The translations under genes were made by a program, and so were the position numbers. Shown here one piece after another: positions 59,962 to 64,000 of a DNA stretch of 64,000 bases. The notes beneath the pieces are model-generated. The model ran no database searches, had not been told where the DNA came from, and worked only from the letters and a program-made list of their open reading frames with translations. This stretch comes from Halegenticoccus tardaugens (GTDB lineage Archaea > Halobacteriota > Halobacteria > Halobacteriales > Haloferacaceae): contig NZ_SDIC01000009.1 of NCBI RefSeq assembly GCF_004116405.1, positions 62,001 to 126,000 on the forward strand, given 5' to 3'. Each line of letters begins with the position of its first letter. Positions within the stretch are counted from its first letter, which is position 1.

Positions 59962-62367
59962 TCAGTACGATTCCTCGACGACGAGCGTCCCGTCGGCGTC
60001 GGAGACGTACACCGTGTCGCCTTCGTTGTTCCAGACGGGCGATCCACTGTCCCAGTAGAGTTCCGTCTGCGTATCCTCGCCCTCCCCCGTGTAGAGCGTG
60101 ACCTCGGCGCCCGCGTCGAGCACGAACGCGGGGAACGTGTACGTCTTCTCGGCCTCGTCTCGCACCTGCCAGTCGGTCAGGTCGAGCGCGCTGTCGCCGT
60201 CGTTGCCGAAGACTACGTACTCGTCGTCGAGATTGTCCCAATCGTCTCCCTCGGCGTCCTCGTGGATCTCGACGATGGTCAGTTCGCCCTCCTCGCCGGA
60301 CTCGCTCCGGTCGTAGGCGTCGAAGAGGTCGAACCGGTCGTCGAAGTCGGTCGTCGCGAGCACCGTCGGGTCGTCGTCGACGTTGCTCGCTTCGTCCGTC
60401 ACGCGATCGGCGCTGAGCTGCAGGTCGGTCCCGAGCGCGCTCGCCACGGCGTTAAGATTGCCACGGGCCTCGTCGCTCGTCCAGCCGGTACCGACGAGAA
60501 TCACTGCGCCGCCGTCTTCGGCAAAGCCGGCCACCGCGTCCAGCTCTTCTCGCGTGAATTCCTCGGCGGGCGTCGTCACGATGAGCGCCCGTCCGCGCGA
60601 GAGGTTGTCCGCGGTGAGCGCGTTGACGCCCTCGAAGTCGATCCCCTGCCCTTCGAGGTAACGACCGTAGTAGGCGGCGTCCTCGGCGGAGAGGCCGAAA
60701 GTAGCCCCGAACTGCCCGTGACCGCCGTCGACGAGCACGTCGCCCGTTCGCGCGGAGAGCGAGTCGATGAGGTTCGTGATGAAGACGAAGTTCTCGAACG
60801 TCGAGGTGTCTGCGGCGTACCCCTCGTCAGCCTCGTAGGACTCGTCGACGAGTTCGCCGCCGATCACGGCGACGCGGACCGCCTCGTCGACGCCGACCAG
60901 CGGAATGCGGTCGTAGGAGACGTCGCCTCCCTCCTGACCCGCGGTCGACTCGGCGAACACCGGCACGCGATCGCCGTCGATTCGCCCGTCCGCCGCGCGG
61001 ACGCTCGCCGCCTTCGGGAAGAAGAGGTCGTCGACGTCCCGGTTTCGGATCGGGTCGGAGTTTTCGGGGGCGCTCTCGGCCCAGAGACCGACGCCGTCGG
61101 CGCGAGCGGCGGCCTCGGCGTTCCAGAACGACTCGTGCTTCGAGAAGCCGGAGTCGTAGACGCGGGCGTACCCCTCCGCGACGCACCGGCGGTTGTACAG
61201 CGCGTCGCGGCTCCCGCTCCCGTTGTCGTAGTGAACGTACCCGAGCAGGCGGCCGAAGGCGTCGCGGACGGGTTCGTTCGGGTCGAAGCGCAGGTCGACC
61301 GTCTCCCCACCCAGTTCGGCCTTTCCGAAGTCGGTCGCGCGCGAGGCCCACGTCTCCAGATGGTCCGTGTCCTCGATCCCTTCCCACTCCTGCGTGCGCT
61401 CGTACTGGCTGTTCGAACTGGTTTCCGGTGTGTCCATCCCGAGCACGCGGACGTTCTCCTCGGTTCCGTCGAGGTCCACCGCGACGGTGTCGCCGTCGAG
61501 AACCTCGGTCACCGGAACCGTGTACGTCTCCGCCGGGTCGAGACCGAGCCCCTCGTGTTCCGCGAAGTAATCGAAGTCGTCGTTGAACGACTCCGTGGTC
61601 GGCTCGTACTCCTGACCCCCGTTTCGGATCTCGTCGAGCACCTGATCGTCGTTGAAACGGAACGACAGTCCGAGGCGACCAGGCACGTCGTTGAGGTTCG
61701 CGGTCTCGTCGTAGTTCTCGTAGTCGGACTGGTCGTGCAGAAAGAGCGCGCCGTCGGCGGCGACGAAGTCGGCCAGCGCGTCCAATTCGTCCGACCCGAA
61801 CGCCGCGCTCGGCGACGTGACGACCGCCGCGTCCGCGCCGTCGAGGTCGGCCGCGAGATCCGACGTCGCCCGAACGTCGTACCCGTTGTCCTCGGCGTAC
61901 GCGCGAAACTCGGAGAACTCCGAGAGCGCGTAGTACTGCCCGTGTCCCTCGTCCCAGAGCACGACCTCGCCGTCGACCTCGGCGTCCCAGACGTTCAACA
62001 CGAACTCCTCGTTGCCGCGCTGCCAGTCGGTTCCGTCGTCGACGAGCATCGCCCCGAAGCCGACGACGCCCCGCTCGCTCGCGACGAGGGGGATCGGCGT
62101 CGAGTCGGCGTACACCACGCCGTACCCGTCGCCGTCGCCGTCTTCGTTCGTCGCGGTGTCCTCGGCCCAGACAGCGACGATCGTCTCGTCGGTCAGTTCG
62201 GCGTAGTCGGCGTCGAGGAGGCTCGCCGTCGAATCGAATTCGAGGGCGCTCAGCCGTCCGTCGGTCGATGCGAGCGCACGGCGCGAGAACGTCCGCCCGC
62301 CGGTCGCCGCCGCGGTCGCCGTCGCGAGCGCGCTGAGGAAGGAACGTCGGCGCATAATATTCATCAT
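59962..62367 (-). CDS. Tat-secreted multidomain nuclease (SNase, DUF4350-like domains, lamin-tail)
   Basis: About 800 residues. MRRRSFLSALATATAAATGG is a Tat signal; three possible starts (62367, 62364, 62355). Order by eye: a GATase-like DUF4350 region (about 100-235, DGADAAVVTSPSAAF), a staphylococcal-nuclease domain (about 265-430, VTEVLDGDTVAVDLDG, NVRVLGMDTPET and GRLLGYVHYD, giving the Arg/Glu/Arg triad), a second DUF4350-like region (about 495-660) and a C-terminal lamin-tail domain (TIVEIHEDAEG ... DLTDWQVRDEAEKTYTFPAFVLDAG). It would degrade extracellular DNA, salvaging phosphate or countering phage. Such fusions are known in haloarchaea. Confidence 0.86.
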   Translation of the reverse strand: MMNIMRRRSFLSALATATAAATGGRTFSRRALASTDGRLSALEFDSTASLLDADYAELTDETIVAVWAEDTATNEDGDGDGYGVVYADSTPIPLVASERGVVGFGAMLVDDGTDWQRGNEEFVLNVWDAEVDGEVVLWDEGHGQYYALSEFSEFRAYAEDNGYDVRATSDLAADLDGADAAVVTSPSAAFGSDELDALADFVAADGALFLHDQSDYENYDETANLNDVPGRLGLSFRFNDDQVLDEIRNGGQEYEPTTESFNDDFDYFAEHEGLGLDPAETYTVPVTEVLDGDTVAVDLDGTEENVRVLGMDTPETSSNSQYERTQEWEGIEDTDHLETWASRATDFGKAELGGETVDLRFDPNEPVRDAFGRLLGYVHYDNGSGSRDALYNRRCVAEGYARVYDSGFSKHESFWNAEAAARADGVGLWAESAPENSDPIRNRDVDDLFFPKAASVRAADGRIDGDRVPVFAESTAGQEGGDVSYDRIPLVGVDEAVRVAVIGGELVDESYEADEGYAADTSTFENFVFITNLIDSLSARTGDVLVDGGHGQFGATFGLSAEDAAYYGRYLEGQGIDFEGVNALTADNLSRGRALIVTTPAEEFTREELDAVAGFAEDGGAVILVGTGWTSDEARGNLNAVASALGTDLQLSADRVTDEASNVDDDPTVLATTDFDDRFDLFDAYDRSESGEEGELTIVEIHEDAEGDDWDNLDDEYVVFGNDGDSALDLTDWQVRDEAEKTYTFPAFVLDAGAEVTLYTGEGEDTQTELYWDSGSPVWNNEGDTVYVSDADGTLVVEESY

Positions 62368-62563
62368 TAAAAGGAGTTAATAATTCATTCCATCAGAATC
62401 TATAATGCTGAACGTAGCGGTCCATAGACGACGCGGTCGCAGCCGAGTCCGGTCGTTTCGCCAATGTACGTCCGACGCGCGCGGAACCCGCCGTTCGACC
62501 GATCAAATGGCGCTGCCGCTCGGAGCCTGAAAAACGAAAAAAGCCGGGGTGCCCGAGATCCGC

Positions 62564-63382
62564 TCAGTTGAGCAGGCTCTGTGCGACGCCCGCGAGCTGG
62601 TCCGCGTCGGCCTGTCGGAGCCGGTCGTCACCGAGCTTCAGACGCAGGCGCGGCCGGCCGACGTCGATCGGGACCTTCTCGGTGTCGATGAGGCCCATGT
62701 CCTCGAGGCGGGTTTTCGTCCGGGAGAACGTCGCCTTGCTGGCGATTCCGACGTCCTCGCCCCACTTCGAGATGTCGTAGAGCAGCACGTCGTTCTTCGC
62801 CGCGACGAGGAGGCTGATCGTGACCTCGTCGAGGCCGTCGCCGTCGCCGCGGGCGGTTTCGAGCGAGGCGAGGACGCTGTCGAAGTCGGCCTCGGCCTGA
62901 TCGCTGATGTCGGCCTTGAGGGTGTCGCGGACGCGCGAGATCGGCGGCGTGCGGAGCTTGAAGTCCGGCGATTCCTCCCAGAGGTCCTGGTACGTCTCGA
63001 AGGCGCTCTCGACGAACTCCCCGTCGTCGGTCGACAGCGCTGCGACGCGGTCGCCCGCGGCGACGAGCGCCATGACGGCGTCGTGCGTGATGAGGAGCGC
63101 GTTGTCGGCGGCTTCCTCGCTCGTACGCATCGAGAGCGCCCCGGCGTCGATGAGGTCCGCGGCGTTACTCGCGACGATGAAGTCGGACATGACGCCCTTG
63201 AGTACGGACTCCTCCGCGATCATCCGGATCGTTGGCAGGTCGCCGTCGAACGTCGTGGCGACGCCGATGAGTTCGTCCACGGCCTCGGCGGACGGATCGA
63301 CGATGAGAAGCTCTTCGTCGGCGTCCGAGAGGACTGCCCGGAGGATATCCTCTATCTGCGTTTCCAGTAAATTCGAGTTCAT
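62564..63382 (-). CDS. tbsP: TbsP-type transcriptional regulator
   Basis: 272 residues from the ATG at 63382. NLLETQIEDILRAVLSDADEELLIVDPSAEAVDELI opens a conserved haloarchaeal domain, and the C-terminal 100 residues form a TrmB-like winged helix (VTISLLVAAKNDVLLYDISKWGEDVGIASKATFSRTKTRLEDMGL). It matches the protein named TbsP, reported to act with TrmB on glyceraldehyde-phosphate dehydrogenase genes in Haloferax. The TATA-like ATATTAAATA (coding strand, 63411-63420) supports the start. Confidence 0.85.
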   Translation of the reverse strand: MNSNLLETQIEDILRAVLSDADEELLIVDPSAEAVDELIGVATTFDGDLPTIRMIAEESVLKGVMSDFIVASNAADLIDAGALSMRTSEEAADNALLITHDAVMALVAAGDRVAALSTDDGEFVESAFETYQDLWEESPDFKLRTPPISRVRDTLKADISDQAEADFDSVLASLETARGDGDGLDEVTISLLVAAKNDVLLYDISKWGEDVGIASKATFSRTKTRLEDMGLIDTEKVPIDVGRPRLRLKLGDDRLRQADADQLAGVAQSLLN

Positions 63383-63410
63383 GACTCTAAGGTGATAAAC
63401 GGCGTTCGAA

Positions 63411-63420
63411 TATTTAATAT
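63411..63420 (-). promoter_or_regulatory. TATA box of tbsP
   Basis: TATTTAATAT on the plus strand, centred about 33 bp before the tbsP start at 63382; nearly leaderless. Confidence 0.5.
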
Positions 63421-63560
63421 TAACGCTGTGGAGTTGGTGGAAGCTAACCACTTGTGTTAATTCCCCGACAGACGAATGAAAACCGTTATAGACCATTATA
63501 TTTGTTAGATTTCATTTTGGGAAACTCCTAAGTTATCCAAGCCCCCAGAAATGGTTGGCT

Positions 63561-63746
63561 ATGCGACAGTCTGGCCTCAACGCCGAAGAAGTGACCGCCT
63601 TCCTGGCTCGCAACCCGCGGGTCGCGACAATGATCGTCCTGGCCGTGCTGCTTCTCGCCACGCAGGGTACCGTCGGCGCAGTGGAGTCCGGTGGCGACCT
63701 CGTGGTCGGCACCCAGAGCAGCCACAGCGCGTCGAACGGCCCATAA
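63561..63746 (+). CDS. 61-residue single-helix peptide, second copy (DUF7503-like)
   Basis: Same plan as the 45-residue peptide at 21795: an N-terminal amphipathic segment with a Pro turn (EEVTAFLARNPR), one hydrophobic helix (TMIVLAVLLLATQGTVGA) and a polar tail ending NGP. The tail is 15 residues longer and rich in Gly/Ser. The start is the ATG at 63561 (a TTG two codons upstream is possible). It ends ten bases from the stop of a convergent CHAT gene, repeating the arrangement at 21.8 kb. Confidence 0.7.
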   Translation: MRQSGLNAEEVTAFLARNPRVATMIVLAVLLLATQGTVGAVESGGDLVVGTQSSHSASNGP

Positions 63747-63756
63747 CTGCATCGAA

Positions 63757-64000
63757 TCACTCGATTTTCAGCGTTTCTTTGAGATCGTTCGACCAGTGGA
63801 TGTCCCCGTCGTAGACGATGGGCATGTCGGCGTGGCCGAGATACGTGGACAGTTCGTTCCCGTCGAGTTCGAATTCCAGTTCGGATCCGTAGAGGTGTGA
63901 CAGCCCGTCCCGCGGGAGGTGCGACTGGTAGTATCCGCCGTTGACCCACGGCGAGTGAACCGAGAACTTCATCCGGAACCGGTCGTCGCAGAGCCGTTCG
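63757..64000 (-). CDS. C-terminal part of a second CHAT-associated protein (cut by window)
   Basis: Only the last 80 or so residues are inside the window; the frame continues to the edge. YGSELEFELDGNELSTYL and HWSNDL align with YGSTNRFELDGDTLSEFL and RWSADL at the end of the CHAT protein at 21955-24084, with matching spacing, so this is the same family. Whether the CHAT catalytic His/Cys are intact lies outside the window. Confidence 0.72.
   Translation of the reverse strand, partial: ERLCDDRFRMKFSVHSPWVNGGYYQSHLPRDGLSHLYGSELEFELDGNELSTYLGHADMPIVYDGDIHWSNDLKETLKIE

Overview
The window is chromosomal DNA of a halophilic archaeon (class Halobacteria). The evidence is a GC-rich sequence, strongly Asp/Glu-rich proteins, archaeal ribosomal and RNA polymerase proteins (L7Ae, L21e, L24e, S28e, RpoF), many leaderless genes with a TATA box about 27 bp before the start codon, many twin-arginine (Tat) signal peptides, Bat-type regulators and haloarchaea-specific small proteins. 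The gene orders L11 / L1-L10-L12 and 59-aa zinc-finger protein / aEF-1beta resemble those I recall from Haloferax relatives. I cannot name the genus.

Layout. 1-6.6 kb: end of an M42 aminopeptidase, ribosomal stalk genes L11, L1, L10 and L12, a Tat-exported pyrophosphatase, a TctA-like membrane protein, a zinc-finger microprotein and aEF-1beta. 6.6-11.7 kb: two glycosyltransferases, a trans-sulfuration enzyme and a sugar nucleotidyltransferase. 11.8-15.9 kb: the archaeal cluster L21e-RpoF-DUF655-KsgA, followed by MscS and a HemK-like methylase. 15.9-19.4 kb: a small winged-helix-like protein, a MEDS/GAF/HTH regulator and a two-repeat CRISPR remnant. 19.4-21.5 kb: a pair of MetE-like genes, of which only the second keeps the zinc ligands. 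21.8-24.9 kb: a small membrane peptide facing a CHAT (caspase-like) protein and a partner gene. 25-31 kb: ferredoxin plus selenium-binding protein, then two Tat phosphoesterases. 32-33.3 kb: L7Ae-S28e-L24e-Ndk. 33.5-46.3 kb: a zincin, a secreted glucoamylase, small membrane proteins, a secreted metzincin, a Dna2-like nuclease-helicase, a LarA-like protein and a K+ channel. 46.3-55.8 kb: an Lhr helicase, a Tat-type inositol-phosphatase-like enzyme, RNase Z-like, isopentenyl phosphate kinase plus mevalonate kinase, several small conserved proteins and tRNA-Leu. 55.9-58 kb: a candidate structured RNA, an Lrp/AsnC regulator and a DUF63 protein. 58-64 kb: a YcaO protein, a secreted multidomain nuclease, TbsP, and the edge of a second peptide/CHAT locus.

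The most interesting system is the peptide/CHAT module. It occurs twice (21.8-24.9 kb and 63.5 kb to the window end). In each copy a 45-61 residue protein with one hydrophobic helix and a terminal Gly-Pro runs tail to tail into a CHAT protein whose last 60 or so residues are clearly homologous between the copies. Second is a stretch at about 55.93-56.17 kb that folds into five consecutive hairpins with tetraloops, two of them using G-U pairs that are sensible only in a plus-strand RNA. Several enzymes that are normally cytoplasmic (pyrophosphatase, inositol monophosphatase family) carry Tat-like N-termini here, alongside PhoD and a calcineurin-like phosphoesterase, which suggests investment in phosphate release outside the cell.
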